Shown here in pieces: positions 46,184-56,106 of a stretch of 59,706 bases of DNA. A program made the translations under genes and the position numbers. How positions within the stretch are numbered: position 1 is the stretch's first letter; each line of letters begins with the position of its first letter. The stretch is from assembly GCA_019217005.1 (NCBI GenBank), contig JAHBNG010000092.1:1-59706 (forward strand), written 5' to 3'. Under the pieces are notes generated by a model. It was not told where the DNA came from. It ran no database searches and was given only the letters and a program-made list of their open reading frames with translations. The stretch comes from Chloroflexi bacterium TSY (GTDB lineage Bacteria > Chloroflexota > Anaerolineae > Caldilineales > Caldilineaceae).

Positions 46184-47416
46184 ATGGACTTGATTCTGCG
46201 ACAAGCTCGTTTGCAAAGCGGTGAAACGATCGACATCGGCATAACGGATGGCCAGATCGTAGCCATCAATCCACAGTTGACAGAACAGTCTTCACTTGAA
46301 CTGGATGCCGCAGGACGGTTGACAATCCCGGCCTTTGTGAATGGCCAGCTTCACGCTTGCAAATCGTTCTGGCGTCGCCTCGTTGATCAGCTACCGCCTG
46401 AAACCCAACAAATGCCTCGTTTTGAGGTAGCCAAACATGTCAAACGACTCTATACAGCGGACGATGTATTTGACCGCGTGGATGAAGTGATCCGATTAGC
46501 CATCGCAAATGGAACCTGCGCTATCCGACTCTTCGGAGATGTCGATGCAGATTCTGGACTTAATGCGGTGGAGGGATTGCTTCGTATTCGGCAGAAGTAC
46601 AACTCTGTGATGAAGGTGGAGGTCGTTGCCTTTCCGCAGGATGGGTTTGAAGACGGCAAAACGCTGCCACTGATTCGATCCGCTCTCAAACTTGGCGTAG
46701 ATATTGTTGGGGGCATTCCTTGGATCGAACCGACCAAAATGCTCCAGCACCGTCATACGCAGCTCTGCTTCGCACTGGCCCAAGAGTTTGATTGTGATTT
46801 GCACTTTGTTTGTGATGATGTTATCGATCCCAGTGTCCGCTCGCTGGAAGATGTCGCACGCCAAACAATCGCTTATAACTATATGGGTCGAGTTAGCGTC
46901 ACGCAATGTGCAGCCCTTGCCTCATACACCGATTCATATGCAGCCGAGGTCATACAGCTCGTCAAACAAGCCGAAATGACCATTTTCTGCAATAGCCATG
47001 TTTCATTGATTGCCACTGAGTTCGACCAACAACAGCCGTGGCCGCGTGGGATCACGCGGGTACGCGAACTGCTTGATGCAAATATATCCGTTGCCTGTGC
47101 ACAAGACGATATTGACAATTGGTTTTACCCGTTGGGCCGCAACGATATGCTAGAGGTGGCTCAATTTATGGTGCATACTGGAAAATTTGCCTGGCAAGGG
47201 GAAACGGAACATGTGTTGCCCATGGTGACAACGATACCGGCAGAGGTTTTGAGGATGGAAAAGCATGGACTCTATATTGGCGCGGAAGCAAACCTGGTTG
47301 TACTGGATGCGATAAACTGGCACGAAGCGATTCAATTTCAAGCCAATAAGCGTTATGTTGTTTTGCAGGGTCAGCTTGTTGCGTCCAACGAAAGGCAAAC
47401 AGAGATTTACATTTAG
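46184..47416 (+). CDS. Cytosine deaminase-like amidohydrolase with altered metal site
   Basis: 410 residues with the amidohydrolase layout: an N-terminal beta sandwich, a TIM barrel from residue 50, and C-terminal LYIGAEANLVVLDA. It aligns with CodA-type deaminases (AQDDIDNWFYPLGRNDML contains the Asp of the active site). However, the expected HxH is H57-A-C59, the HCDE motif reads FVCDDVID, and the third His position reads SVTQC. Most zinc or iron ligands are therefore missing. It may be a non-enzymatic paralogue or use another chemistry. It is co-directional with FGE (15-base gap). ATG 46184 is preferred over 46175, which overlaps the FGE end region. Confidence 0.72.
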   Translation: MDLILRQARLQSGETIDIGITDGQIVAINPQLTEQSSLELDAAGRLTIPAFVNGQLHACKSFWRRLVDQLPPETQQMPRFEVAKHVKRLYTADDVFDRVDEVIRLAIANGTCAIRLFGDVDADSGLNAVEGLLRIRQKYNSVMKVEVVAFPQDGFEDGKTLPLIRSALKLGVDIVGGIPWIEPTKMLQHRHTQLCFALAQEFDCDLHFVCDDVIDPSVRSLEDVARQTIAYNYMGRVSVTQCAALASYTDSYAAEVIQLVKQAEMTIFCNSHVSLIATEFDQQQPWPRGITRVRELLDANISVACAQDDIDNWFYPLGRNDMLEVAQFMVHTGKFAWQGETEHVLPMVTTIPAEVLRMEKHGLYIGAEANLVVLDAINWHEAIQFQANKRYVVLQGQLVASNERQTEIYI

Positions 47417-47442
47417 GAGCAGAATTTTAAATTCATCATGAT

Positions 47443-47730
47443 ATGGCCGTTGGACTTCTAACTCTTGAACTTTATCTACCTGTCAATAGCAGCTTAAAAG
47501 GCAAGCGCGGTATTCTGAAACCCATTATCGCTCGTCTTCGTCGTGACTACAACGTCTCTGTATGCGAAGCCGACGCACAAGATGTATTGAGCCGAGCAGT
47601 ACTCGAAGTCGTTTGTGTGAGTCAAAACACAGCGTTAGCTCAACGACAACTTCAAAAAATCGCCAACCGTCTTGAGGATTGGCGGCTTGATGCCCAATTG
47701 ATCGATTATCGGATTGAGATGATCGATTAG
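47443..47730 (+). CDS. DUF503 family protein (YlxP-like)
   Basis: 95 residues beginning [20 protein letters not shown], with [24 protein letters not shown] and the acidic AD in VCEADAQD, the full pattern of DUF503. Members often lie beside translation genes such as rbfA and infB; here none are present, so the role remains unknown. It follows the amidohydrolase-like gene by 26 bases. Confidence 0.85.
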   Translation: MAVGLLTLELYLPVNSSLKGKRGILKPIIARLRRDYNVSVCEADAQDVLSRAVLEVVCVSQNTALAQRQLQKIANRLEDWRLDAQLIDYRIEMID

Positions 47731-47794
47731 GCAATTTTAAATCAAATGGTCGGGGTGGCTCCCAAATACGATTTGATAGATGAGAGACCGTCAA

Positions 47795-47899
47795 ATCGTA
47801 GGTCACTTCTCTGAAGTGACAAGCATCAAGAATCCTAAATCTTCACTTGATGGAGGTTGCTCTCTTGCCACTTGTCCCGCTGGAGACGGGACCTACGAT
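47795..47899. repeat. Repeat family E copy (105 bp)
   Basis: ATCGTAGGTCACTTC at one end and CGGGACCTACGAT at the other are inverted in their outer ten bases. Internally TCTTCACTTGATGG matches the copy at 36781. Confidence 0.7.
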
Positions 47900-47927
47900 A
47901 AACTACCATCATTTCGGTTACACTGTG

Positions 47928-48872
47928 CTAGACAGGTTTGGGTTCAGCTGTCAGTGAAACCGTATGGCTTTGGCTGCTCATCAGGATGAGAGATTGTTCT
48001 GGATCGCCTTGCCCCGTCCATCCCACATGGCGTATGATCAACATAGCAAGGGAAACGACAATTGCACCTATCGCGATCCATTGAGCCGTTGCCAATTGCC
48101 CCATCATCCAAGCATCGGGACGGAATGCTTCTGTCCATAAACGCCCAAGTGGATAGGCTAAAAGATAGAGCCAAACTCCATCTCCACGTCGTAAACGAGA
48201 GCCAAACTGCCTGATAACAAAAATGAGTAAGAGAAACATCACGAGATTCCAAATTGCTTCGTAAAAGAAGGTAGGATGATATCCGTTAGTGGCATACCAG
48301 ATAATGGTCTCGTCACGTAGCTCGGGCGAGCCACAAAACTGTATCGTATCAGGCAATTCTAACGGAATCTGACAGGGAAAGCGGGGATCAATATGGAACG
48401 CCCAAGGCAAATCAGTAGGTGGTCCGTATAACTCTTGATTGACGAAATTTCCTAACCGTCCAACTGCTTGGGCAATCAGAACATTTGGTGCAATGAAGTC
48501 CAGATATTGAATCGGGTTGAGTCTTTGCCAAAGACAGTAACCGAAAATGCCAATTAGACCGCCAGCCAATCCTCCATAGATACCAAGTCCACGAAAGCCT
48601 CCATCCCAAAAGTTGAAAATATCACCCGGGTTTTCTCGGTAATAGGGCCAACCCAAACCATCCGCAGGTGTACTAAAAACATGATAGAGTCGGGCACCAA
48701 TGATGCCTGTAATCATTGCAACGGCTAGTAAATTCCATATATGATCTCGATTCTCGCCCGCTTTGGCGGCATAGCGACTTGAAAACCAAGCTGTAATGAC
48801 ACCGCCTCCCACGATCAGAACGCCATACCAGTTTAGGGAAATTAGACCATATTCAAAGATGACCGGATTCAT
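47928..48872 (-). CDS. lgt: Prolipoprotein diacylglyceryl transferase
   Basis: 314 residues with seven membrane helices. GRLGNFVNQELYG is the Lgt signature with its essential Arg, Asn and Glu. HPTFFYEAIWNL and GRLWTEAFRPD are the other conserved parts. It moves diacylglycerol from phosphatidylglycerol onto the lipobox Cys of prolipoproteins such as those at 6035, 39681 and 49089. The start has an AGGAG site. It is a single gene. Confidence 0.95.
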   Translation of the reverse strand: MNPVIFEYGLISLNWYGVLIVGGGVITAWFSSRYAAKAGENRDHIWNLLAVAMITGIIGARLYHVFSTPADGLGWPYYRENPGDIFNFWDGGFRGLGIYGGLAGGLIGIFGYCLWQRLNPIQYLDFIAPNVLIAQAVGRLGNFVNQELYGPPTDLPWAFHIDPRFPCQIPLELPDTIQFCGSPELRDETIIWYATNGYHPTFFYEAIWNLVMFLLLIFVIRQFGSRLRRGDGVWLYLLAYPLGRLWTEAFRPDAWMMGQLATAQWIAIGAIVVSLAMLIIRHVGWTGQGDPEQSLILMSSQSHTVSLTAEPKPV

Positions 48873-49027
48873 GGAGGAACTCCTGATTTGTAGAGGTTAG
48901 GAATTGGGGTGCAACCCCCTGTCTCTGATTCCCGATTTCTCGTTCCTTTAGTATAGACTTGTTTAAGAGAAATTCCGTAATGATTCACCGATCCACGCTC
49001 ATATTCCATCTTTTTTTTCAGCTACGA

Positions 49028-49113
49028 CAAAAGTCGGGTACAAAAAATGACCATAAGGGGTGAAATCCTAGAGCAGCCCTCTGTTTGCATGAAAAATTTG
49101 TACCCGACTTTTG
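49028..49113. repeat. Inverted repeat overlapping a lipoprotein start
   Basis: CAAAAGTCGGGTACAAA (49028-49044) and TTTGTACCCGACTTTTG (49097-49113) are exact inverses. The right arm encodes the first residues of the following lipoprotein. Confidence 0.7.
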
Positions 49114-49651
49114 CTGCTACTGTTTTTTTATCTTATTCTTATCTATGGGTTGTCACTCTGTAACAGAGGAAAGAATTGAGCACACTCGCTCCTTGTCGCC
49201 TTCTGTGGCGCCTACCACTCCGCCGGAGGCATCAATTCCAGAATTTATAAGATTGGATGCGACAGAAGCATTGCCACAGTTGATTGCTATAGAACGTATC
49301 GCCATTGCCGAACGCAATGTGGCTCTGCTGTCTCAACTGTGGCTGTCAGATGCACGCATTGTGGATGCCCGCGGGACAGAAGATCACCAAGATGATTATA
49401 TATGGGATGGGTGGCCGGCAATTCTAGATCGCTATCGAATCGCAGTCTTTCCAAATCCACCTCCCCTAATTGAACCACCTGTCGGATTGTTAATTGAGCA
49501 AGAGAAAGTTGAAGGGAAGGAAAAATCAGCGCGGTGGGGAACAGAACAAGCTGTGGTGAAAAATGGGGGAGACCGCTGGAGATTTGTCCGTCAAGATGGA
49601 CGCTGGTGGATTGTGGAATTAACGTATAGCTTGGCAGTTACGTCTCAGTGA
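49089..49651 (+). pseudogene. Lipoprotein with NTF2/SnoaL-like domain, probable indel in signal peptide
   Basis: The main frame (to 49651) covers a lipobox (LSMGC), a Ser/Pro linker and an NTF2-like domain (LIAIERIAIAERNVALLSQLW, WRFVRQDGRWWIVELTY). Upstream, this frame has only a TTG at 49085. ATG 49089 lies in another frame; adding one T to the T7 run near 49123 would connect it, giving MKNLYPTFAATVFFILFLSMGC, a perfect lipoprotein signal. A one-base homopolymer loss (real or error) is the simplest reading. The signal's start lies inside the inverted repeat 49028-49113. Function unknown; NTF2-like domains bind small ligands. Confidence 0.65.
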
Positions 49652-49663
49652 GACTATCCACTT

Positions 49664-49816
49664 AGAGCGTGTTTAAAAAGTCGAACGAGAGGGTGAGCCA
49701 ACGCCGGTTGAGTCACGGAGAGGTATCGAAACCAGCGTTGGCGGGTCGACCCGTTTGGTTTCGATACGCCTTCGGCTACTCAACCGGCACTGATCTCACC
49801 TTTTAAAACACGCTCT
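49664..49816. repeat. Repeat family D copy 2 (153 bp)
   Basis: AGAGCGTGTTTAAAAAG and CTTTTAAAACACGCTCT ends, with the inner palindrome of GGTATCGAAACC/GGTTTCGATACG words around GGGTCGACCC. It lies 13 bases after the lipoprotein stop. Confidence 0.85.
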
Positions 49817-49906
49817 TAGAAAGGCCGCTGTGAAGTGAAGTTCAAGGGAACAGATATTTGGCTACCAAATACGATAGGGTAGAATCAAGCGTTTATGAAC
49901 AGATCC

Positions 49907-49944
49907 AAAAAGAGCTTCACGGCGAACCGTAAAGCTCTTTTTTT
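49907..49944 (+). terminator. Intrinsic terminator
   Basis: AAAAAGAGCTT (49907-49917) pairs with AAGCTCTTTTT (49932-49942) and runs into a T7 tract. Confidence 0.8.
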
Positions 49945-50086
49945 ATCGTATAGGAAGGGGTGGTTCAGAATTAGGTTTACACTTTTGATACATAGATAAA
50001 AATCTATATGAGGTCATTTTCTGCCTGAGCATGGCTCAAAGTAGAAAATATAAACATCTTTTCTCTTTGCAAAAATGTAAACCTAA

Positions 50087-51696
50087 TACTACTGTGCATC
50101 AAGTAAAGGCTCGATAATGTTCGATTTTTGCACAAGATAATGCGAGCGTTTAGCGGAAGCAAGACGACGTTGCTTGTAGCGAAGGCGCTCGATAGTCTCA
50201 GCGAGTGTCAAGACAGGTTTAGGCAGAACGGCATGGAGAAGTTCAACAACCTGTGGCAAAGTGAGAGCGGGGGCATCATATTTGAGGAAAAACTGAGAAC
50301 GAGCCAAGAAACCAAAGGCCAAAATGACTAAGGTCATATGATGATGCCAACCGAGCCAACTGCGAGTTTCATATTCGTTGAGTCCGAGAAACTGCTTGGC
50401 TTGTTCAAAAATGGTTTCAATGGGCCAACGCAAAGCAGAAACAGTGGCGAAGTCATCCAAGGAAGTCTCAAGGGGGTGCATTGGAGAGAAAGTATTGCAG
50501 AGAGCAATCGGGATTGCGGCGGACGATGAGCCAGAGAGCAGAACCGGGGAGCCCATTGCGGACAGAGACAATGCGGCGACAAGCAATGGAAGCAACGATG
50601 AAGCCCTTGGAGCCCTCTTTGAGAACATGCTGTTGCCACTCATGCTCCTGGAAGGTGTCAGCGAGTTGAGCAACGGTGAGAGGCGTAGGTTCACCAGGCC
50701 GGACGCGGAGCTTGAGCTTGCGCCCGCATCCAGATGATGCGGGCAGATAGGTCTGGGGCTGGAGGTCCAGACACGAGTCTCTTTGGGCACTTCAGCAAAG
50801 TAGCTGTAAGCGGTTTGGCCATCAATGCAGTCAAGCAGATGAGTATCTTTGCCAAAGGCTTCATCCATAGTGATCCAGCGGATGGGCAACGCACCCAGGG
50901 CGTGCGTCTGCTCAATCATGGACCAAGCCAATTCATTTTTTGTTTGGAAGGTCAGGTCAGTGGGAAGACCGGTTTTGTACCGCTTCTCTGCATACTCATC
51001 ACTAAACCATTCTTGGGGGATATACAACCGACAGTTCAGTAAGGTATAGCCATGAGAGCTATTATATCCCAGGAAGACTCCGGCTTGACAGTTGGCGATC
51101 TTGCCCAGTTCGCCACACCGCTGCCGCTTGACGCCCACTGACTCTTCTCCTTGCTTGGGAATGTCGCTCCCATCCAGGAGTAAGACGCCATTTGCGTCTC
51201 CCAACAACTCACCTGTCTGTCGAGTATGTTCCGCCAGCATCGCTTCACCGCTCCAGCGGCTCTGACCCACAAAGCTTTGCAGGGGGGCGTACACCCGATT
51301 CTCCTACTGTCGCCAGCGCGATGTTCTCGGCCGATTTGCGTTTGATTTCGGGGTCTAACAAGCCTCGCATGTAGTGGTACGCATGCTCTCTCTGAGCCAC
51401 ATGGCTGAAGTATGGACTATATATGGCATGATACTCCTGGAGTTGGTCGGCCAGTGCCGCCAGTTGCTCTTCTGTCAGTTCCAGCAGCGGCGGGCTTTCC
51501 AGTTGGCTGTAGTCATATTGATTGACTGCTTGAGCAAGTTTCATCTTGATTTCCTTTCATCGAAGACTGCTTCATTTTATTGGCTCTTCAGTCTATCTCA
51601 TTTTTCCTTTGCATTCTGTTTGCGTTTTGTTAGCAATATGCCCAGAAATATAACGAATTTCCTTTGTGTTTCACAATATATTGCTGCACAGTAGTA
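50087..51696 (-). mobile_element. IS701-family insertion sequence nested in element C
   Basis: TACTACTGTGCA (50087-50098) and TGCACAGTAGTA (51685-51696) are perfect 12-bp inverted ends. CTAA at 50083-50086 and 51697-51700 is a 4-bp duplication that fits the YTAR target of IS701. Length 1610 bp. Confidence 0.9.
50089..51544 (-). pseudogene. IS701-family transposase with three indels
   Basis: MKLAQAVNQYDYS... (from 51544) is the N-terminal part; the frame from about 51294 carries LLLDGSDIPKQG (first Asp), WITMDEAFGKD (second Asp) and ALRWPIETIFEQAKQFLG (Glu). A missing base near 51303 separates the N-terminal piece. A missing C at 50755-50758 and an extra C at 50472-50476 shift and restore the frame, so residues between them are nonsense though the frame stays open; the correct frame there reads QTYLPASSGCGRKLKLRVR. 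All three lie in short G/C runs. Confidence 0.85.
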
Positions 51697-51901
51697 CTAA
51701 TTGTCCGCCTAAAATGAACCACCCCTATAGGAAAGTTTATAAATCAGTCACAAAAAGTATGACTAGATTCTGGCTGTGGATGCTACGCATCTGTAACCAA
51801 ACACGAAGTGGTCGCTTCGACCTAGCTGACGGCTGATTAGCTGAAAGCTTTTTTAGTTCTCGATTGCGTGTATTGATGAGTTTAATGGCGAAATAAGTTG
51901 A

Positions 51902-53929
51902 TCAATCCGCTGCTCCTGCATCTGGAACCGTCGATTGTTCAAAGATCTCCAAGAACTCTTGTCGGGTCAAGACCTCGTGTTCTAGTAATGTTTCGGCAAT
52001 TAATTTGAGCTTATCTGTGTTGCTGCGTAAAATAGACAAGGCTTTTTGATATGCTGCATCTACGATGCGGCGGACTTCTTGATCGATCTTGCGTGCTATG
52101 TCTTCACTATAGGCCCGCTGCTCACCAAAGTCCATTCCCATGAAAGGGTTGCTTTCACCCTGTTGAAGTTGAAGAGGTCCAATTTCATCGCTCATGCCAA
52201 AACGCGTCACCATTGCTTTGGCGATTTTCGTCACGCGTTCGATGTCGTTGGTCGCCCCAGTAGAGGGTTCTGAGAAGATGATCTCTTCTGCTGCTCGTCC
52301 ACCAAGCAAACCCGTGATCTCATCTTCATACTCGGCTTGACTCTTCATTGTCTTATCTTCATCAGGCAACGGCATGACGTATCCTAATGCCTGACCGCGA
52401 CTAACAATCGTCACTTTCCCAACACCATCCGTGTTGTCCAGCGTCTCCATGACAATGGCGTGACCGGCCTCATGGAAGGCGATGGTTCGTCGATCATCTG
52501 GGCTTAAGATCCGACTACGGCGTGCTGGACCCGCCATCACGCGTTCAATCGATTCGACGATTTCTTCCATGGCAATCGTCCGCTTATTGCGTCGTGCAGC
52601 TAATATTGCTGCTTCGTTGATCAAATTTTCCAGATCCGCTCCCACCATACCGGGAGTTTGGGCTGCAATCTGATCTAAGTCCACATTCGAATCAATCGGT
52701 TTCCCTCGTGCGTGAACGTCAAGAATCTCTTTACGTCCCTTCCGATCAGGACGATCAACAATTACTTTACGGTCAAAGCGTCCAGGACGCAAAAGGGCAG
52801 GATCAAGAATGTCGGGACGATTTGTCGCTGCAATGATGACAATATTTGTTTCTGTATCAAACCCGTCCATCTCGACTAAAATTTGATTGAGCGTCTGCTC
52901 ACGTTCGTCATTCCCGCCACCTAATCCGGCACCACGATGTCGCCCAACTGCATCAATTTCATCGATAAAAATAATGCAAGGCGCATTCTTCTTGGCTTGG
53001 TCAAAAAGATCCCGCACGCGGCTCGCACCAACACCGACGAACATTTCGACAAACTCGGAGCCAGAACTGCTAAAAAATGGTACACCTGCTTCCCCCGCAA
53101 CAGCTTTTGCTAGAAGCGTTTTTCCTGTACCTGGCGAACCAACCATTAAGACGCCTGTTGGAATCCGGGCACCCAATGCTGCAAATTTTTCAGGTTCCCT
53201 TAAAAACTCAACAACTTCTTCCAATTCCTGCTTTGCCTCTTCAGATCCTGCTACATCCGTGAAGGTAACTGTGGGTCGATCCGCAGAATCTAGCTTGCGT
53301 GCCTTGCTGCGTCCAAATTGCATGGCCCGGTTTTGCCCACCTGCTCCAGCTTGCCGCATGATAAAGAGGAAAAAACCAAAGATGAGAATCATGGGCAAGA
53401 GCATGATCAGCCAGTTGAATAAGGCACTACTATTTGGTGCGCTTTCAACTTGGACATCGAGTTCATCCAGCCTCTCTGGGCTTACACCAAATGCGGCCAA
53501 GGAGACGAGAAGGCTTTCGCCATTTTCTTTTCGGCTACGTTTCTCATCTTCAGAGTTCGGCATGTGAATTGTTATCGTATCACCCTGAATCACCAGTTTT
53601 TCAACCTCACCGCCCTCCACCAGCTTCGCTACTTGGTTCAAGCCAATCAAATTAGAGCGATCTTCGTTCTGGCTGAAGATGAAGCGCGAGCCAAAAAGAA
53701 CCAAAATGGCCAGAATAATCCAAAACCAACCACGACTCAAAAATTGGCTTGGGTTGGGGGAACTACCGCCCGAATCATCATTCCCACCCCTCGACTGATT
53801 AGAATTCTCCCCCGATCCACCTGAACTATCCAAACCATCCCTGTTCTCTGATTGCTCAGGCTGGTTCGTATCATTCAACTGCTCAGGTGGAGAATCGACC
53901 TGTTTCGAGTTATCTTGTTCTGTTGACAT
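51902..53929 (-). CDS. ftsH: ATP-dependent zinc metalloprotease FtsH
   Basis: 675 residues. An unusual Ser/Asn/Gly/Asp-rich tail of about 65 residues precedes the first membrane helix ([12 protein letters not shown]). A short extracytoplasmic domain and second helix follow. The AAA module has GSPGTGKT (Walker A), [11 protein letters not shown] (Walker B) and the RRPGRFD-like [10 protein letters not shown] second region of homology. The protease site is HEAGHAIV, with the third ligand Asp in EPSTGATND. It degrades damaged membrane and short-lived regulatory proteins as a membrane hexamer. Single gene. Confidence 0.96.
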   Translation of the reverse strand: MSTEQDNSKQVDSPPEQLNDTNQPEQSENRDGLDSSGGSGENSNQSRGGNDDSGGSSPNPSQFLSRGWFWIILAILVLFGSRFIFSQNEDRSNLIGLNQVAKLVEGGEVEKLVIQGDTITIHMPNSEDEKRSRKENGESLLVSLAAFGVSPERLDELDVQVESAPNSSALFNWLIMLLPMILIFGFFLFIMRQAGAGGQNRAMQFGRSKARKLDSADRPTVTFTDVAGSEEAKQELEEVVEFLREPEKFAALGARIPTGVLMVGSPGTGKTLLAKAVAGEAGVPFFSSSGSEFVEMFVGVGASRVRDLFDQAKKNAPCIIFIDEIDAVGRHRGAGLGGGNDEREQTLNQILVEMDGFDTETNIVIIAATNRPDILDPALLRPGRFDRKVIVDRPDRKGRKEILDVHARGKPIDSNVDLDQIAAQTPGMVGADLENLINEAAILAARRNKRTIAMEEIVESIERVMAGPARRSRILSPDDRRTIAFHEAGHAIVMETLDNTDGVGKVTIVSRGQALGYVMPLPDEDKTMKSQAEYEDEITGLLGGRAAEEIIFSEPSTGATNDIERVTKIAKAMVTRFGMSDEIGPLQLQQGESNPFMGMDFGEQRAYSEDIARKIDQEVRRIVDAAYQKALSILRSNTDKLKLIAETLLEHEVLTRQEFLEIFEQSTVPDAGAAD

Positions 53930-54048
53930 TATTTCACTATATCTTACTCTTCAAATTATTGAATGCTCATTCCGTGGCTTAACTATATCGTAATGTAGCC
54001 TGAAGAACAGTAAGCTTGATATCGCCTAGAAAAAGATCGTTCAGCCTC

Positions 54049-54771
54049 CTAGTGGGAATTCAAGATGGATTGTATCGACGTTCCAACCAAATGGGTTTGT
54101 ATCTCATGAATCGGTACATGCTCTGTCAATACATCGGGATCTGGACACGATGCCTCCGATGGCTTATCGCTTAAGCAAAGTAGGAGGCAGTCTCGCTTGC
54201 GAAACCACTTTGATACTTCACAAACTTCATTCGTGAGTGCAATTTCATTTTGCAATATCTCAGTAACAGAGCTATCATCGGCCATACTGCCCATGCGTTC
54301 CACAGTCGTCATAAATTCCTGACGACGAAAACGCTTAAATGGAGTTAGGTCACCAACGTGTAAGGAGGCCATCACCGTTTCATGAACCTGACGCAGGCGT
54401 TCACTTCCCACTGGGTTAATCATCATACGAACATTCACCCAACGAGTGAATTGTTCAAAATCATCCATATTTCCACTTTGCACCTCATTCACCAGTTCAT
54501 CGAACTGGATCAGCTTGGTATTCATGACGAGGCAAAGATAGGCTAAATAGTCTTGATTGTCAGCTGTAATGCAATGGTATTCAGGATTGTTCAACTCGGC
54601 ATATTGACTTTCAAATGCGTCTGTATCAAAGTTATCACCCAAAACCGAGTTCATGGTTCGATAGATCCCGTCCAGCCGAGCCCGATCAATCACGCTGTCA
54701 TTACGTCCTAATGCACCAAGTGCAGTTTTATCGATGTCAACGATAACGACCGTGTTCTCATCAAGATGCAT
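54049..54771 (-). CDS. HAD-superfamily-like hydrolase, unrecognised subfamily
   Basis: 240 residues from ATG 54771 (TTG 54783 is also possible). VVIVDIDKTALGALG near the start is the DxDxT motif I of HAD enzymes, and LLCLSDKPSEAS near residue 205 resembles motif II/III. The helical middle is unfamiliar. It probably acts on a phosphorylated substrate or works as a phosphatase; the substrate is unknown. It starts four bases after the stop of a small upstream gene that is now split by IS630, so its transcription may have been cut off from its original promoter. Confidence 0.65.
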   Translation of the reverse strand: MHLDENTVVIVDIDKTALGALGRNDSVIDRARLDGIYRTMNSVLGDNFDTDAFESQYAELNNPEYHCITADNQDYLAYLCLVMNTKLIQFDELVNEVQSGNMDDFEQFTRWVNVRMMINPVGSERLRQVHETVMASLHVGDLTPFKRFRRQEFMTTVERMGSMADDSSVTEILQNEIALTNEVCEVSKWFRKRDCLLLCLSDKPSEASCPDPDVLTEHVPIHEIQTHLVGTSIQSILNSH

Positions 54772-54896
54772 CCCGTTATCCAAGGCCCAACCGACCCAAG
54801 TCGCTTAGTACATAGCGGCTCAAATGAGCCAATAGATAAAGGTGGTGGTATAATGAGTGAGAGTCACTAAAAATAGAAAACAAAAGGATAGCAAGA

Positions 54897-55406
54897 ATGC
54901 CGGGACCCCAACCTGTAGAAATCAACCTAGATGATGCGAGCCGCAAAGCCCTGGAACAAGTGGTGAATCGCCATGCGACGCCGCAACAGATATCCGAAAG
55001 AGCCAAGATCATATTGCTGGCAAGCGAAGGCAAAAATAATAGCGAGATTAGTCGAGAGCTAGGCATATCAATAGACATGGCTCGCTTATGGCGCAAGCGG
55101 TGGTTCGGCTTTGAACCGATTCCCCTAAAAGAACTAAGTGTAGTTGAGCGACTAGAAGATGCACCTCGACCCGGCAAACCATCGGGAATCAGTGCCGAAC
55201 AGATGTGTAAAATCGTGGCATTGGCTTGTGAAGCACCAGAGCAATCGGGACGTCCCATTAGTCAGTGGACGGGGCAAGAAATCGCTGACGAAATCATGAG
55301 CCGAGGAATCGTGGAGACGATTTCTCCTAGACATGCGCAAAGATTGTTAAAAAAAAGATCTGAAACCGTACCAGATTCGTTATTGGTTGACGCCACCAGA
55401 AGATGA
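54897..55406 (+). CDS. IS630 transposase, first frame (DNA-binding part)
   Basis: 169 residues with [23 protein letters not shown], a helix-turn-helix, and [18 protein letters not shown], the linker typical of IS630. It ends soon after an A8 run (55339-55346). Skipping one A there would continue into the DDE frame as ...[20 protein letters not shown]. Two-frame IS630 transposases made by slippage at A-runs are well known. Confidence 0.85.
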   Translation: MPGPQPVEINLDDASRKALEQVVNRHATPQQISERAKIILLASEGKNNSEISRELGISIDMARLWRKRWFGFEPIPLKELSVVERLEDAPRPGKPSGISAEQMCKIVALACEAPEQSGRPISQWTGQEIADEIMSRGIVETISPRHAQRLLKKRSETVPDSLLVDATRR

Positions 55407-56106
55407 GGATCCTGATTTTGATGCCAAGGTAGCCGATATTTGCCAAGTCTATTGGCTGGCACCGGACCGTCATGAACGGGGTGAGCGCACGCTCACTACC
55501 GATGAATTGAGTGGTGTCCAGGCTCTGGAACGGAAGCATCCAGGATTACCTATGGCTCCAGGTAAAGTAGAACGACGTGAATTTGAGTACATTCGACATG
55601 GCACGGCTACCTTCATCCTGACCCGAGATGTCGTCACGGGCAAACTCATTGCGCCACAGGCTGGAACATCTCGCACTGAGATTGATTTTCTCCACCACGT
55701 TCAGTCTGTGGTTGCCACTGACTTAACCGCCTTGAAATGGCATTTTGTCGTTGATAATCTCAATATTCACCTTTCTGAATCGCTCGTTCTATGGGTCGCC
55801 GCAGAATCTGATCTTGATATCGACCTTGGCATTAAAGGCCAGTCCGGCATCTTGAAAAACAAACAATCCAGGGCTGCTTTTCTCAGCGACCCTTCCCATC
55901 GCATTGTTTTTCACTACACACCCAAACATTGCTCTTGGCTCAACCAGATCGAAATCTGGCTCAGTATTCTCGTCCGCGTTTCGCAGAGGCTCTTTTCCTC
56001 TCTTGATGATCTACATCAACAGGTTTTAGCTTTCATCGACTACTACAACAACTCCATGGCTAAACCCTTCAAGTGGACTTATCATGGCAAGCCTCTCGAA
56101 GCTTAA
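55387..56106 (+). CDS. IS630 transposase, second frame (DDE catalytic part)
   Basis: 239 residues. [16 protein letters not shown] has the second catalytic Asp, and [20 protein letters not shown] the Glu region. [21 protein letters not shown] replaces the first Asp strand seen in relatives (vDE). The frame overlaps the first one and would be reached by slippage at the A8 run, so it probably has no start of its own. Confidence 0.85.
   Translation: MTPPEDEDPDFDAKVADICQVYWLAPDRHERGERTLTTDELSGVQALERKHPGLPMAPGKVERREFEYIRHGTATFILTRDVVTGKLIAPQAGTSRTEIDFLHHVQSVVATDLTALKWHFVVDNLNIHLSESLVLWVAAESDLDIDLGIKGQSGILKNKQSRAAFLSDPSHRIVFHYTPKHCSWLNQIEIWLSILVRVSQRLFSSLDDLHQQVLAFIDYYNNSMAKPFKWTYHGKPLEA

Larger units (their letters stand above)
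49957..51725. repeat. Element C copy 3, split by an IS701 element (8-bp duplication TATAGGAA)
   Basis: GGGGTGGTTC begins at 49957 and GAACCACCCC ends at 51725. TATAGGAA flanks at 49949-49956 and 51726-51733. Taking out the inner IS with one CTAA leaves 130 + 25 = 155 bases, exactly the length of the other two copies, in opposite orientation. Confidence 0.92.

Noticed and set aside
49957..51725. Element C as an internal deletion derivative of the IS701 element that shares its ends at 49957-51725.
   Set aside because: The IS701 has its own 12-bp ends and CTAA duplication inside the 155-bp element, so the two are independent.
54776..55258. Minus-strand frame opposite the IS630 transposase.
   Set aside because: It is antisense to the transposase helix-turn-helix region; only its last codons, outside the IS, belong to a real gene.
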